A stretch of 64,000 bases of DNA from Rhodoplanes tepidamans (GCF_030813915.1 NZ_JAUSUJ010000007.1:1-64000), one strand, 5' to 3'; shown: positions 34,550 through 44,089, counted from the stretch's first letter. Made by a program: numbers and translations. Notes: generated by a model from the sequence alone, not told the origin.

Positions 34550-35140
34550 CTACGGTCGGCGGGCGAGCGTGAACACGCCCCGCATGTCGCCGGCCTTGAA
34601 GCCGGTGGCGGTGTCCTCGGGATAGAGCTGCTTCAGGGCGGCGGCGACGTCGGGCTTCAGCGTGGCGCCGTGGCAGGCGAGGCAGGGCTCGCCGGTCGGA
34701 ATCGCCTTGACGAAGCGGAACAGCGGCCCCTCCGCGGTCTCCACGGTGGCGCTGCGCATCTGGGCGGCGACCGCCTCGCCCTGGGCGATGCGGGCCGCGA
34801 AGTCCGCCATGGCGGCGCGCTCGAAGTCGTCGGGGGCGGAGGCCGGATTGCGCGGCTTCAGGCTGGTGCGGGCGATCCGCCAGCCGGTGCGCTGCGACTG
34901 CTCGGCGGCGATCGCCGGGGCCTGCTCCTTGCAGAACCCGATGGCGCCGACCAGGCCGGAGGTCTCGATGGCGCCCTTCACGGCGCCGAGCAGCGTCGCG
35001 CCGTAGTCGGCCGCGACCCTGCCGGCCTCGGCGGCGAGCCGCGTCTCGCGCGCCGCCCGCTCGCGCTCGGCCGCCAGGAACAACGCGACGGCCGCGACCG
35101 CCGCCGCCGCGACCACGAGGGCTCTCACCGTGACGACCAT
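34550..35140 (-). CDS. DUF3365 (Tll0287-like) one-haem protein
   Basis: A 196-residue protein with an N-terminal membrane helix (VVTVRALVVAAAAVAAVALF) and a periplasmic domain with FCKEQAPAIAAEQ, WRIARTSLKPRNPASAP, FRFVKAIPTGEPCLACHG and FKAGDMRGVFTLARRP. CLACH is a c-type haem attachment motif. This is the DUF3365 family, whose members are PAS-like haem proteins proposed as redox or gas sensors. No fused output domain is present. It lies upstream of the SDR-like gene on the same strand. Confidence 0.87.
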   Translation of the reverse strand: MVVTVRALVVAAAAVAAVALFLAAERERAARETRLAAEAGRVAADYGATLLGAVKGAIETSGLVGAIGFCKEQAPAIAAEQSQRTGWRIARTSLKPRNPASAPDDFERAAMADFAARIAQGEAVAAQMRSATVETAEGPLFRFVKAIPTGEPCLACHGATLKPDVAAALKQLYPEDTATGFKAGDMRGVFTLARRP

Positions 35141-35281
35141 CCGCGCCTCCGTCTCGCCGGAGGGTTGTCGTCCGGCCCAGCAGGCAGCATGGCGCGAAGC
35201 CGGGCCCCGGTCTGTGACGGAGTCACCGGCCGCATCGGGCGCGGTGGCCAGGTGCGGCCCGGCGCGGACGGGCGGACCGGC

Positions 35282-35866
35282 TCAGGCGGCGCCGGCGTCG
35301 CGCATCGGCGCCTCCGCCTCGGCGGCGTAGCGGTCCGACGCCTCGCGAAGGATGCGGGCCACCGGGCGCGCGCCGAGCGTGCGGGCGAGATCGCGGGCGG
35401 CGAGGTCGAGCAGCACGGCGCTGCCGTCGCCGATCCCGTGTGCCTCGGCCTCGGCCGCGAGCCGCGCCACCCCGTCGCGCCAGAACGCGTCGGTGCGGGC
35501 TCGTTCGGCCGCCAGGATGTCGGCGATCGGCGCGCCGCCCGAGGCCGGGACCACCGGCACCGGATCGGCCGGCACGGCGGCGAGCTGGACGGCCCGGGCC
35601 ACCGGTGCGTTGCGCTTCGGCGTGCCGCGCGGCGGCGCCCACTGGTCGGGGAAGCGGCCCTCCCGCATCGCCTCGGCGGCGGCCTTGCTGCGGCGGATGT
35701 CGGCCCGCAGGCCGACCAGCCCCACCACCATGGCCACCAGCGCGGCGCCGAGCACCAGGGCGTTGCCGCCGTCGCCGCGGATGAACATCAGGCCCTGAAT
35801 GGCGACGAGCGCCGCGCCGAAGGCGGAGGCGCCGACGGTGAAGAAGAAGGAGATCAAGCGGATCAT
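35282..35866 (-). CDS. Hypothetical membrane protein (194 aa)
   Basis: A 194-residue protein with two N-terminal hydrophobic helices (about 5-28 and 34-52), a basic linker (RRSKAAAEAMREGRFPDQW) and an Ala-rich, probably helical C-terminal part. No family is recognised. The ATG at 35866 follows AGGAG-like sequence only weakly. It stands alone. Confidence 0.6.
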   Translation of the reverse strand: MIRLISFFFTVGASAFGAALVAIQGLMFIRGDGGNALVLGAALVAMVVGLVGLRADIRRSKAAAEAMREGRFPDQWAPPRGTPKRNAPVARAVQLAAVPADPVPVVPASGGAPIADILAAERARTDAFWRDGVARLAAEAEAHGIGDGSAVLLDLAARDLARTLGARPVARILREASDRYAAEAEAPMRDAGAA

Positions 35867-36113
35867 CTGGTCGTCCCATCGCGCCGTCGCCGGCGCAGGA
35901 TCCTGCCGGCGGGCACCGGGATCCTCGCGCTTCCGGCCGCCGGGTTGTCAAGCTGGGAATGATCCGAGATGTCGCGCCAGCTTGACACCCGCGACCCGGC
36001 GGCCCCGGCCGGGCTCGCTGCACGCGGGCTGCCCGGGGTGGCGGCCGGGATTTCGCCAAACTGCTGCCGCCTTGGCGGCGTCAGTCGGCCCCGACGGGCG
36101 GGAGAGATCTTTC

Positions 36114-36659
36114 ATGCGATACGTGCTTGCGACCTTGATGTGCCTGGCGACCGCCACGGCCGCTTCGGCCCAGTCGTCCGGCGGCGCCCCCGGCCTGCCC
36201 GGCGTCGGCGAGCGGCCGCCGCCCGACATCCGCGCGATCAACCGGCCCGGCACCGATCCGGTCCGCCAGTCGGCGCCCGCCTGGGACGCCAACCGCGACG
36301 GCGTGTTCACCTGCGACGAGTGGAAACAGTACGCCACCCGGATCTTCAACACCGCCGACCTCAACCGCGACGGCTATGTCGACGGCAAGGAGTTCGACGG
36401 CATCCGCCGCGCCGACCCGTCGTTCAAGAACGCCGAGTTCGGCTACTTCGACGACAACCGCGACGGCCGCATCGCCCGCGCCGAGTTCATCGAGCGCAAG
36501 AGCCCGCTGTTCGCCCGCTTCGACCACAACGGCGACTGCCGGGTCACGGCCGAGGAGCTGCGCGGCGAGGGCCGCGGCCGCGGGAGCGGCGGCGGACCGA
36601 GCATGCGGCCCAGCCTCGGCGGCGGCGGCATGGGCGGCAGCATCGGCGTTCCGTTCTGA
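36114..36659 (+). CDS. Secreted EF-hand calcium-binding protein
   Basis: A 181-residue protein with signal peptide (MRYVLATLMCLATATAASAQ) and four calcium loops: DANRDGVFTCDE, DLNRDGYVDGKE, DDNRDGRIARAE and DHNGDCRVTAEE. All keep the Asp/Asn positions 1, 3 and 5 and the final Glu. A Gly-rich tail ends the protein. The start has a GGGAGAG site. It probably binds Ca2+ in the periplasm or outside the cell. It is followed by a terminator-like hairpin. Confidence 0.88.
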   Translation: MRYVLATLMCLATATAASAQSSGGAPGLPGVGERPPPDIRAINRPGTDPVRQSAPAWDANRDGVFTCDEWKQYATRIFNTADLNRDGYVDGKEFDGIRRADPSFKNAEFGYFDDNRDGRIARAEFIERKSPLFARFDHNGDCRVTAEELRGEGRGRGSGGGPSMRPSLGGGGMGGSIGVPF

Positions 36660-36715
36660 CCGCCGGAGCGGTCGACGCCGCGCCGCTTGCCGGGACGGCC
36701 GGCGCCTGTGCTACC

Positions 36716-36745
36716 AGAGGGCCGCGCCGCCGGTGCGGCCCTCTT
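36716..36745 (+). terminator. Probable terminator hairpin after the EF-hand gene
   Basis: A perfect 10-bp stem AGAGGGCCGC / GCGGCCCTCT with a nine-base loop, followed only by T and then C, so a weak terminator at best. It lies 57 bp after the stop and 32 bp before the next ATG. Confidence 0.4.
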
Positions 36746-36777
36746 CGCATGCCCTTACCCCGATCGAGTTCACCCCC

Positions 36778-37875
36778 ATGACCAGTGCCCTGTTCACCCC
36801 CCTCGAGATCGCCGGCCGGACCTTCGACAACCGGATCGTCGTCGCGCCCATGTGCCAGTACAGCGGCGACGACGGCTGCGCCTCCGACTGGCACATGACG
36901 CATCTCGGCATGCTGGCGAACTCGGGCGCCGGCCTGGTCGTCGTCGAGGCCACCCATGTGGAGCGGCGCGGCCGCATCACCCATGGCTGCCTCGGCCTGT
37001 ACTCCGACGCCTGCGAGGCGGCGCTCGCCCGCGTCGTCGCCCACTGCCGGCGGATCGGCACCGCCCGACTCGGCGTCCAGCTCGCCCATGCCGGCCGGAA
37101 GGCGTCGTCGCAGCGGCCCTGGGAGGGCGGCAAGGCGCTCGGTGCCGACCAGGACGCCTGGCCGACCGAGGCCGCCTCGCCGCTGCCCTTCGGGCCGGGC
37201 TGGCACGTCCCCCAGGCGATGACCGAGGACGACATGGAGCGGGTCGTCGCCGCCTTCGCCCAGGCAGCGACGCGGGCGGTGCGGATCGGCTTCGACGCGG
37301 TCGAGCTGCACGCCGCCCACGGCTACCTGGTCCACGCCTTCCTGTCGGCGGTCTCCAACCGGCGCACCGACGCCTATGGCGGCTCGCGCGAGAACCGCAT
37401 GCGGTTTCCGCTCGCGATCGCCCAGGCGGTGCGGGCGAGCGTACCGCGCGACGTGGCGCTCGGCGCCCGCATCACCGGCAGCGACTGGCTCGACGGCGGC
37501 ATCGACATCGACGAGGCGATCGTCTTCGCCCGTGCCCTGAAGGACATCGGCTACGACTATGTGGACGTCTCCTCGGGCGGCCTCACCGCCGACGCGCGCA
37601 ACCCGACCACGCCCGGCTACAACGTGCCGCTCGCCGAGGCGGTGCGCCACGCGACCGGCCTGACCACCCGGGCGGTCGGCTTGATCGTCGATCCGAAGCA
37701 GGCGGACGCGATCGTCGCCGAGGGCAAGGCCGACATGGTGGCGCTCGCCCGCGCCATGTTGGACGATCCGCACTGGGGCTGGCACGCCGCCCGCGCGCTG
37801 GGCGCCGAGACCCGCCGCCCGCCCCAGTATCTCCGCGCCGGTCCGAGCCTGTGGGCCCCGGCGGCACGCGGCTGA
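36778..37875 (+). CDS. Old-yellow-enzyme family NADPH:flavin oxidoreductase (YqjM-like)
   Basis: A 365-residue FMN barrel of the OYE family. Features include VVAPMCQYSGDDG with the Cys that tunes the flavin in YqjM-type enzymes, VQLAHAGRKASS, the substrate-binding pair in VELHAAHGYLVHAFLS (His-Ala-Ala-His), SNRRTDAYGGSRENR and the C-terminal ADMVALARAML. It reduces activated alkenes of enones with NAD(P)H; physiological substrate unknown. ATG 36778 gives the normal family length. It is 68 bp before the next gene on the same strand. Confidence 0.92.
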   Translation: MTSALFTPLEIAGRTFDNRIVVAPMCQYSGDDGCASDWHMTHLGMLANSGAGLVVVEATHVERRGRITHGCLGLYSDACEAALARVVAHCRRIGTARLGVQLAHAGRKASSQRPWEGGKALGADQDAWPTEAASPLPFGPGWHVPQAMTEDDMERVVAAFAQAATRAVRIGFDAVELHAAHGYLVHAFLSAVSNRRTDAYGGSRENRMRFPLAIAQAVRASVPRDVALGARITGSDWLDGGIDIDEAIVFARALKDIGYDYVDVSSGGLTADARNPTTPGYNVPLAEAVRHATGLTTRAVGLIVDPKQADAIVAEGKADMVALARAMLDDPHWGWHAARALGAETRRPPQYLRAGPSLWAPAARG

Positions 37876-37943
37876 GCCCGCGCGACCGGCGACGCGGGCG
37901 CGCCGGGTAGCTATTCGCAACCCGGGGCGGCTATGCTGTCGGG

Positions 37944-39347
37944 ATGCCGCACCAGCCGCCGCCCGACCCGCTCCGCCGCGCCCTCCTGGGCGGGCTCGCC
38001 GGCGTCGCCGGCCTGACGATCGCCGGAGCGCCCGCCGCCGCCCAGCCGCGCCCCCCCAGAGCCGCCGGGGGCGGACCGGTTTCCGCCTTCGGCGTCGACG
38101 CGGCGACGCTCGGGCTGCGCCCCGGCAGCCCCGACGACCAGACCTTCGTGCTCCAGCGCGCCCTCGACCGGACGGCCGCGACCGGCGCGCCGCTGGCGCT
38201 GCCGCCCGGCGTCTACAGGGTCGGCGGCGTGCGGCTGCCCGACGGCGCCCGGCTGGTCGGGACGCCCGGCGCGGTGAAGCTCGTGTTTCTCGGCGGCGCC
38301 TCGCTGCTCTCCGCCGACCGGGTCGGGCGCGTCGCGCTCGACGGCCTGGTGCTCGACGGCAACGGCCGGCCGCTGCCGGAGAACCGCGCCCTCCTCCATT
38401 GCGAGCGGGTCGACGCGCTCGCCGTGACCGACTGCACGATCGCCGGCGCCGACGGCACCGCGGCCTATCTCTACGCCTGCGCCGGCACGGTCGCCGACAC
38501 CCGCATCGCCGATGCCGGCGACGTCGCGATCCAGGCCCGCGACAGCCGCGGTCTGGTGATCGCCCGCAACGTGATCGCCGGCGCCGGCAACGCCGGCATC
38601 CAGGTGCTGCGCTTCGAAGCCGGCGAGGACGGCACGCTGGTGGTCGACAACCGCCTCACCGGGATCCGCAACCGGTCCGGCGGCACCGGCCAGTTCGGCA
38701 ACGCCATCAACGTGTTCCGGGCCAACGGCGTGATCGTGCGCGGCAACCGCATCGCCGACTGCGCCTTTTCCGGTGTGCGCGGCAACTCCGCCTCCAATCT
38801 GCAGATCGTCGGCAACACGGTCACCCGGGTCGGCGAGACGGCGCTCTATTCCGAGTTCGAGTTCGAGGCCGCCGTGATCGCCGGCAACATCGTCGACGGC
38901 GCCCAGATGGGCGTCTCGGTGGCCAACTACGCCAGCGGCGGACGGGTCGCCGTCGTCCAGGGCAACATCCTGCGCAACCTCGCCCCCGGCCCGGTCAATC
39001 CGGACCCCGAGTTCCTGCTCGGGGTGGGCATCTCGGTCGAGGCCGACACGGCCGTCACCGGCAACGTGGTCGAGCGGGCGACGGCGGTCGGCATCGCGGC
39101 CGGCTGGGGGCGCTACCTGCGCGACGTCGCCCTCACCGGCAACGTGGTGCGCGAGTGCGGCATCGGCATCGGCGTGACCGTGGTGCCGGGCGCCCGCAGC
39201 ACCCTCGTCGCCAACAACGTGATCTCGGGCAGCCGGCGCGGCGCCATCCTGGGGCTCGACCACAAGGTTCCGGTGACCGAAGATCTGGCGGCCGGCGGCG
39301 CCGAGCGTTATCCGCATCTCTCAGTAAGTGGTAATAAGGTTTCGTGA
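37944..39347 (+). CDS. Tat-exported right-handed beta-helix protein (TIGR03808 type)
   Basis: A 467-residue protein. The N-terminus DPLRRALLGGLAGVAGLTIA is a twin-arginine-type signal ending in APAAAQP. The mature protein consists of short beta-helix coils (NAGIQVL, NAINVFRANGVIVRGNRIAD as NAINVFRANGVIVRGN, SGVRGNSASNLQIVGN), the pattern of the Rhizobiales TIGR03808 family of exported repetitive proteins. Such folds often bind or cut polysaccharide, but no catalytic residues could be assigned. It is in line with the OYE gene (68-bp gap). Confidence 0.85.
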   Translation: MPHQPPPDPLRRALLGGLAGVAGLTIAGAPAAAQPRPPRAAGGGPVSAFGVDAATLGLRPGSPDDQTFVLQRALDRTAATGAPLALPPGVYRVGGVRLPDGARLVGTPGAVKLVFLGGASLLSADRVGRVALDGLVLDGNGRPLPENRALLHCERVDALAVTDCTIAGADGTAAYLYACAGTVADTRIADAGDVAIQARDSRGLVIARNVIAGAGNAGIQVLRFEAGEDGTLVVDNRLTGIRNRSGGTGQFGNAINVFRANGVIVRGNRIADCAFSGVRGNSASNLQIVGNTVTRVGETALYSEFEFEAAVIAGNIVDGAQMGVSVANYASGGRVAVVQGNILRNLAPGPVNPDPEFLLGVGISVEADTAVTGNVVERATAVGIAAGWGRYLRDVALTGNVVRECGIGIGVTVVPGARSTLVANNVISGSRRGAILGLDHKVPVTEDLAAGGAERYPHLSVSGNKVS

Positions 39348-39692
39348 GCCCGCCGGACCGCCGGCTCGTCGTGGCAACGCGACGAAAAACTGCATTGCAG
39401 CAAGCACCTGATACTAGCCCGCTGCGACGATCGAGAGCAGATTTCCGCGTTCACCAGTGATTTCTTGCTGGCACAATCCCCGGCTCATCTGTTAGACTAA
39501 AGTCCAAGCTGCAGTCGAACATCGCCTCGGCTGGCAGTCTTCCAAAAAAATGGCAACGCTACGGGGGATTTCGGTCGTCGCCTCAGGCGCCGGGCCGGAA
39601 TCCGTACTGTGTCCGTGCGGCACCCTCGAGCCGCGATACGGATGCCGGTGCCGTGGCCGCGCCACCGCCGGCGGTCGACAGGGAGGAAGATC
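39348..39692. other. Intergenic region, mixed composition, no gene seen
   Basis: AT-richer around 39395-39500, with possible promoter sequence for the downstream small gene. An A-run (39543-39550) is present. No hairpin with a T-run follows the beta-helix gene and no clear motif was found. Confidence 0.35.
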
Positions 39693-39932
39693 ATGATGAA
39701 CAGCGGCGGCCTCGAGGTGCGGGGGCCCGAGAGGCCACTCTTCGGAAAGCAGCACTGCCCGCGATGCTCCTATCTGCTCGTCGCGCCCGACGAGTCCCAC
39801 CACATCGCCGACCGCGTCGTGCGGCACATGTGGACCTGCGAGGCCTGCGGAACCGGGTTCAGCACCTGGGTCAAGTTCCAGCCGGAGCTCGGCGAGTTGC
39901 ACTGCGTTCCGCAGTGCGCCGAAGCGGCCTGA
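39693..39932 (+). CDS. Small zinc-ribbon protein (79 aa)
   Basis: A 79-residue protein starting MMNSGGLEVRG with an AGGGAGG-type ribosome site. Two cysteine pairs (CPRC at about 20-23 and CEAC at about 47-50) are spaced as in a zinc ribbon. Similar small Rhizobiales proteins carry the words CPRC..LLAP.xS and W.CexCg.xF, as here (SYLLVAPDESHH, WTCEACGTGFST). Function unknown. It stands alone. Confidence 0.68.
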   Translation: MMNSGGLEVRGPERPLFGKQHCPRCSYLLVAPDESHHIADRVVRHMWTCEACGTGFSTWVKFQPELGELHCVPQCAEAA

Positions 39933-40469
39933 CGGCAGGCCACGCCACACGACGATCGACGTCGGTCCGGCAGGCCGCCCGGCCTGCCGCGGCGTCGCAT
40001 CGCGCCATTCGGCCCTCCGCGCCATTCGCTCCCGATCGTCCGTGCATCCTGTTCGCGTGCCTGTCGCGCAGCGCCTCTCCCGGGGTGTGCCCGTCCCGGG
40101 CCGTCCCCGTCCCGCGGCGAGCCCGTTGGTGCGACCGAGGGCATGATGGTCGCGTGCCCGGGGCATGACATCGACGCGAAAGCGATGCAACCCGAGAGAA
40201 ACGTGTCGACGCGTCGCGCATCGGGATGCGGCGGCGAGCCCGGCAGGCTCATTCCGCTGAGCGGAACGGTCGGGCCGCCGCCCCGTCGCCGCGGGGCAGC
40301 CGCGGCGCCGCGCACGGCGCCGGGCCTTCCGGTCGGCGACATCGGCGCTCCATGTCCTCGCGCTACGCCGCGGTATTGCCGAACGCCGTAAAACCCGGCT
40401 AACTCCACGGCCCCGATCAAGAGCCCGGCCGCCGCCGACCGTCGGCCGGGCCATCGCACAGGACCGCCG
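39933..40469. other. Intergenic region upstream of aas, no gene seen
   Basis: Frames are open on both strands but give only Arg/Pro-rich translations with no ribosome sites. The aas promoter should lie here; no motif could be assigned. Confidence 0.4.
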
Positions 40470-43400
40470 ATGTTCTCGCACCTGATGACCACCCGACGGT
40501 TCGCGCCCCTGTTCTGGTGCCAGTTCTTCAGTGCCTTCAACGACAACTTCCTCAAGAACTCGCTGGTCTTCCTGATCCTCTACCGGATGACGGGCTCCAA
40601 CTCGGAGGCCCTGATCACGCTCGCCGGCGCCACCCTGATCTTCCCGTTCTTCGTGCTGTCGGCGATCGGCGGCGAGATCGCCGACCGCTACGACAAGGCG
40701 ATCGTGGCGCGCTGGCTGAAGCTCGCCGAGATCCCGGTGGCGCTGTTCGCCGTGCTGGGCTTCTGGCTGCACTCGATCGCGCTGCTGTTCGTCGCGCTGT
40801 TCCTGGTCGGGGTGATCGCGGCGCTGTTCGGGCCGATCAAGTACGGCATCCTGCCCGACCATCTGGAGCGCTCCGAGCTGCCCGCCGGCAACGCGCTGGT
40901 CGAGGCCGCGACCTTCCTGGCGATCCTGCTCGGCACCATCGTGGGCGGCCTCGCCGCCAAGGACGGCGGCGACCCGGCCTCCTTCGCCGGCCTGATGATG
41001 GTGGTCGCCATCCTGTGCTGGCTCGCCGCGCTGCTGATCCCGCGCACCGGCCAGGGCGCGCCGACCCTGCGGATCGATCCCAACATCGTCCGCTCGACCA
41101 CCCGCCTGATGGGCGAGCTGAGGGCCGACCGGCGGCTGTGGTGGGCCGCCCTGGTGGTGAGCTGGTTCTGGCTCACCGGCGCCATCGCGCTCTCCCTGAT
41201 GCCGCCGCTGATCAAGACCACGCTCGGCGCCGCCGAGGAGGTGATCACGGTCTATCTCGCGGTGTTCTCGATCGGCATCGCGGCCGGCTCGGCGCTCGCC
41301 GCCTGGCTCGCCTCGGGCCGCATCGTGCTCTTGCCGACCGTGCTGGGCGCGGCGCTGCTCGGCATCCTGTGCATCGACCTCGGATGGTGGATGTCGGGCG
41401 TCGCGAGCCCGGTGACGGGGCGCGGCATCGGCGAGGTGCTCGGCTCGGTGCGCGGCCTGCATGTCGGCTTCGACCTGTTCGGCATGGCGGTCGCCGGCGG
41501 CCTGTTCATCGTGCCGGCCTTCTCGGCCATGCAGGCCTGGGCCGGGCCCGACCACCGCGCCCGGGTGATCGCCGCCAACAACGTGCTCAACGCCGCCTTC
41601 ATGGTGGCGGCCGGCCTGTTCGTCGCGCTGCTGCAGCTCGCCGGGCTGGCGCCGTCGATGCTGTTCATCCTGCTCGGCGCCGCCAATCTCGTGGTCGGCT
41701 GGGCGATCTTCAAGACGCTGCCGACCAACCCGGTGCGCGACTTCCTCTCCACCGTGTTCCGCGCCTTCTTCCGGGCCGAGGTGCACGGGCTCGAGAACCT
41801 CGAGAAGGCCGGGTCGAACGCCATCATCGCGCTCAACCATGTCAGCTTCCTGGACGCGCCCTTCGCGCTCTCGGTGCTGCCCAAGGACCCGGTGTTCGCG
41901 ATCGACTGCCACATCGCCGAGCGCTGGTGGGTGAAGCCGTTCCTGCGCTTCACCCGCGCCATGCCGATCGACCCGACCAATCCGTGGGGCACCCGCCAGC
42001 TCATCCACGCCGTGCAGGGCGGCGAGAGCCTGATCATCTTCCCCGAGGGCCGCATCACGGTCACCGGGAGCCTGATGAAGATCTACGACGGCGCCGGGCT
42101 GATCGCCGACAAGTCGGGCGCCATGGTGCTGCCGGTGCGCATCAAGGGGCTGGAGCAGACGCCGTTCTCGCGGCTGAAGGACCACCAGGTCCGCCGCCGC
42201 TGGTTCCCGAAGATCTCGCTGACCATCCTGCCGCCGGTCCGGATCTCGGTGCCCGAGGAGCTGCGCGGAAAGAAGCGGCGCGTCGCCGCCGGCGCGGCGC
42301 TCTACCGGGTGATGTCGGACCTCATCTTCCGCACCACCGAGATGGACGTGACGGTGCCCGAGGCGATGGTGCACGCCGCCCAGTTCCACGGCATGGGCCG
42401 CATCGCCATCGAGGATCCGGTGTCGGGCGCCCTCTCCTACAAGCGGATGCTGGTCGGCGCCGCCGTGCTGGGCCGCAAGCTGAGCGCCTATGCGGGTCCG
42501 GGCGAGTATATCGGCGTGCTGCTGCCCAACGCCAACGGCGCCGCCGTGACGCTGCTCGGCCTGATGTGGGCGGGCCGCGTGCCGGCGATCCTCAACTTCT
42601 CGGCCGGGCCGACCAACATCAGGGCGGCCTGCAAGGCGGCCGGCCTGACCACCGTGGTGACGTCGCGCACCTTCATCGAGAAGGGGCGGCTCGGCCCGGT
42701 GATCGCGGCGCTCAAGCCCGACTACCGCATCGTCTGGCTGGAGGACGTGCGGCCGACCGTGACGACGCTCGACAAGCTCCGCGGCCTGCGCGAGTTCCAG
42801 AAGCCGATGGTCGCCCGCCAGCCGACCGATCCGGCCGCGGTGCTGTTCACGTCCGGCTCGGAGGGCGTGCCGAAGGGCGTCGTGCTGTCGCACCGCAACG
42901 TGCTGTCCAACGCCGCCCAGGCCAAGGCGATCGTCGACTTCGGCTACTCGGACAAGCTGTTCAACGTGCTGCCGGTGTTCCACGCCTTCGGCCTGACGGC
43001 GGGGTTCATCCTGCCGCTGGTCAACGGCGTGCACGTCTATCTCTATCCCTCGCCCCTGCACTACCGGCTGGTGCCCGAGCTGGTCTACGCGACCAACGCG
43101 ACCATCATGTTCGGCACCGACACCTTCCTCAACGGCTACGCCCGCACCGCCAATCCCTACGACCTGCGGTCGCTGCGCTACATCTTCGCCGGCGCCGAGG
43201 CGGTGAAGGAGGCGACCCGCAAGACCTACATGGAGAAGTTCGGCGTGCGCATCCTCGAGGGCTACGGCGTCACCGAGGCGGCGCCCGTGATCGCCCTCAA
43301 CACGCCGATGTTCAACAAGTTCGGCACGGTCGGCCGGTTGTTCCCGGGCATCGAGGCGCGGCTCGACGCGGTCCCTGGCGTCGACGAGGGCGGCCGGCTG

Positions 43401-43871
43401 TTCATCCGCGGCCCCAACGTGATGGTCGGGTATCTCAAGGTCGACAATCCCGGCGTGATCGAGCCGCCGCACGAGGGCTGGCACGACACCGGCGACATCG
43501 TCGCCATCGACGCCGACGGCTACGTGACGATCAAGGGCCGGGCCAAGCGCTTCGCCAAGGTCGGCGGCGAGATGATCTCGCTCGCCGCGGTGGAAACGAT
43601 CGCGTCCGACCTGTGGCCGGACGCCCTGCACGCGGTCGCCACCGTGCCGGACGCCCGCAAGGGCGAGAAGCTGATCATGCTGACCACCCAGAAGGGCGCC
43701 AGCCGGTCCGACTTCATCGCCTTCGCCCGCAGGCGCGGCGCCTCCGAGATGCTGATCCCGGCCGAGATCGTCCATGTCGAGACGATGCCTCTGCTCGGCT
43801 CCGGCAAGGTCGACAACCTCGCCGTCGTCCAGATGGTGCGCGAGCGCGCCAAGCTGGAGGGCGTGGCATAG
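40470..43871 (+). CDS. aas: Fused lysophospholipid transporter / acyltransferase / acyl-ACP synthetase (Aas)
   Basis: An 1133-residue fusion. Residues about 10-405 form an LplT-like MFS carrier (RFAPLFWCQFFSAFNDNFLK). Residues about 425-640 are a PlsC acyltransferase with NHVSFLD (HX4D) and FPEGRIT. Residues about 650-1125 are an AMP-binding acyl-ACP synthetase (LFTSGSEGVPKGVVLSHRN, EGYGVTEAAPVIALNT, GWHDTGDI, GKVDNLAVVQ). The protein would flip lysophospholipid inward and reacylate it with an acyl group activated on ACP. All catalytic motifs look intact. It stands alone and is followed by a palindromic repeat element. Confidence 0.95.
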   Translation: MFSHLMTTRRFAPLFWCQFFSAFNDNFLKNSLVFLILYRMTGSNSEALITLAGATLIFPFFVLSAIGGEIADRYDKAIVARWLKLAEIPVALFAVLGFWLHSIALLFVALFLVGVIAALFGPIKYGILPDHLERSELPAGNALVEAATFLAILLGTIVGGLAAKDGGDPASFAGLMMVVAILCWLAALLIPRTGQGAPTLRIDPNIVRSTTRLMGELRADRRLWWAALVVSWFWLTGAIALSLMPPLIKTTLGAAEEVITVYLAVFSIGIAAGSALAAWLASGRIVLLPTVLGAALLGILCIDLGWWMSGVASPVTGRGIGEVLGSVRGLHVGFDLFGMAVAGGLFIVPAFSAMQAWAGPDHRARVIAANNVLNAAFMVAAGLFVALLQLAGLAPSMLFILLGAANLVVGWAIFKTLPTNPVRDFLSTVFRAFFRAEVHGLENLEKAGSNAIIALNHVSFLDAPFALSVLPKDPVFAIDCHIAERWWVKPFLRFTRAMPIDPTNPWGTRQLIHAVQGGESLIIFPEGRITVTGSLMKIYDGAGLIADKSGAMVLPVRIKGLEQTPFSRLKDHQVRRRWFPKISLTILPPVRISVPEELRGKKRRVAAGAALYRVMSDLIFRTTEMDVTVPEAMVHAAQFHGMGRIAIEDPVSGALSYKRMLVGAAVLGRKLSAYAGPGEYIGVLLPNANGAAVTLLGLMWAGRVPAILNFSAGPTNIRAACKAAGLTTVVTSRTFIEKGRLGPVIAALKPDYRIVWLEDVRPTVTTLDKLRGLREFQKPMVARQPTDPAAVLFTSGSEGVPKGVVLSHRNVLSNAAQAKAIVDFGYSDKLFNVLPVFHAFGLTAGFILPLVNGVHVYLYPSPLHYRLVPELVYATNATIMFGTDTFLNGYARTANPYDLRSLRYIFAGAEAVKEATRKTYMEKFGVRILEGYGVTEAAPVIALNTPMFNKFGTVGRLFPGIEARLDAVPGVDEGGRLFIRGPNVMVGYLKVDNPGVIEPPHEGWHDTGDIVAIDADGYVTIKGRAKRFAKVGGEMISLAAVETIASDLWPDALHAVATVPDARKGEKLIMLTTQKGASRSDFIAFARRRGASEMLIPAEIVHVETMPLLGSGKVDNLAVVQMVRERAKLEGVA

Positions 43872-43893
43872 CGGCACGACGAGCCGCGTCGCC

Positions 43894-44042
43894 GACCCTT
43901 CCCCCTAGCGGGAGAGGGTCGGGCGCGCACGACGTGCGCGGCCGGGGTGAGGGGGGCCGCCGCGGGCTCGGAGCTTGCGGACCGCCCCCTCACCCGTCTC
44001 GGACCTTCGGTCCGAGCCACCCTCTCCCGCGAGGGGAGAGGG
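43894..44042. repeat. Intergenic palindromic repeat element (three hairpins)
   Basis: Three perfect inverted repeats sit in 150 bp between convergent aas and btuB: GACCCT/AGGGTC (43894-43920), CTCGGACC-TTC-GGTCCGAG (43998-44016) and CCCTCTCCC-N5-GGGAGAGGG (44020-44042). The outer ends (ACCCTTCCCCC and GGGGAGAGGGAAG) are complementary in type. This looks like a dispersed REP/BIME-like element and could also act as a bidirectional terminator. Confidence 0.7.
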
Positions 44043-44089
44043 AAGCAAGGCAGAGCGGCGAGGCCGCCTGACCGAGCAGCCGTCCGCGG

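Noticed and set aside
39395-39500. Sigma-54-like promoter at TGGCACAATCCCCGG
   Set aside because: The -12 GC is missing at the required spacing.
39492-43877. A 1461-codon open frame on the minus strand opposite aas
   Set aside because: The translation is His/Arg/Gly/Asp-rich low-complexity sequence, a known artefact of GC-rich antisense strands; the plus-strand Aas has intact domain motifs.
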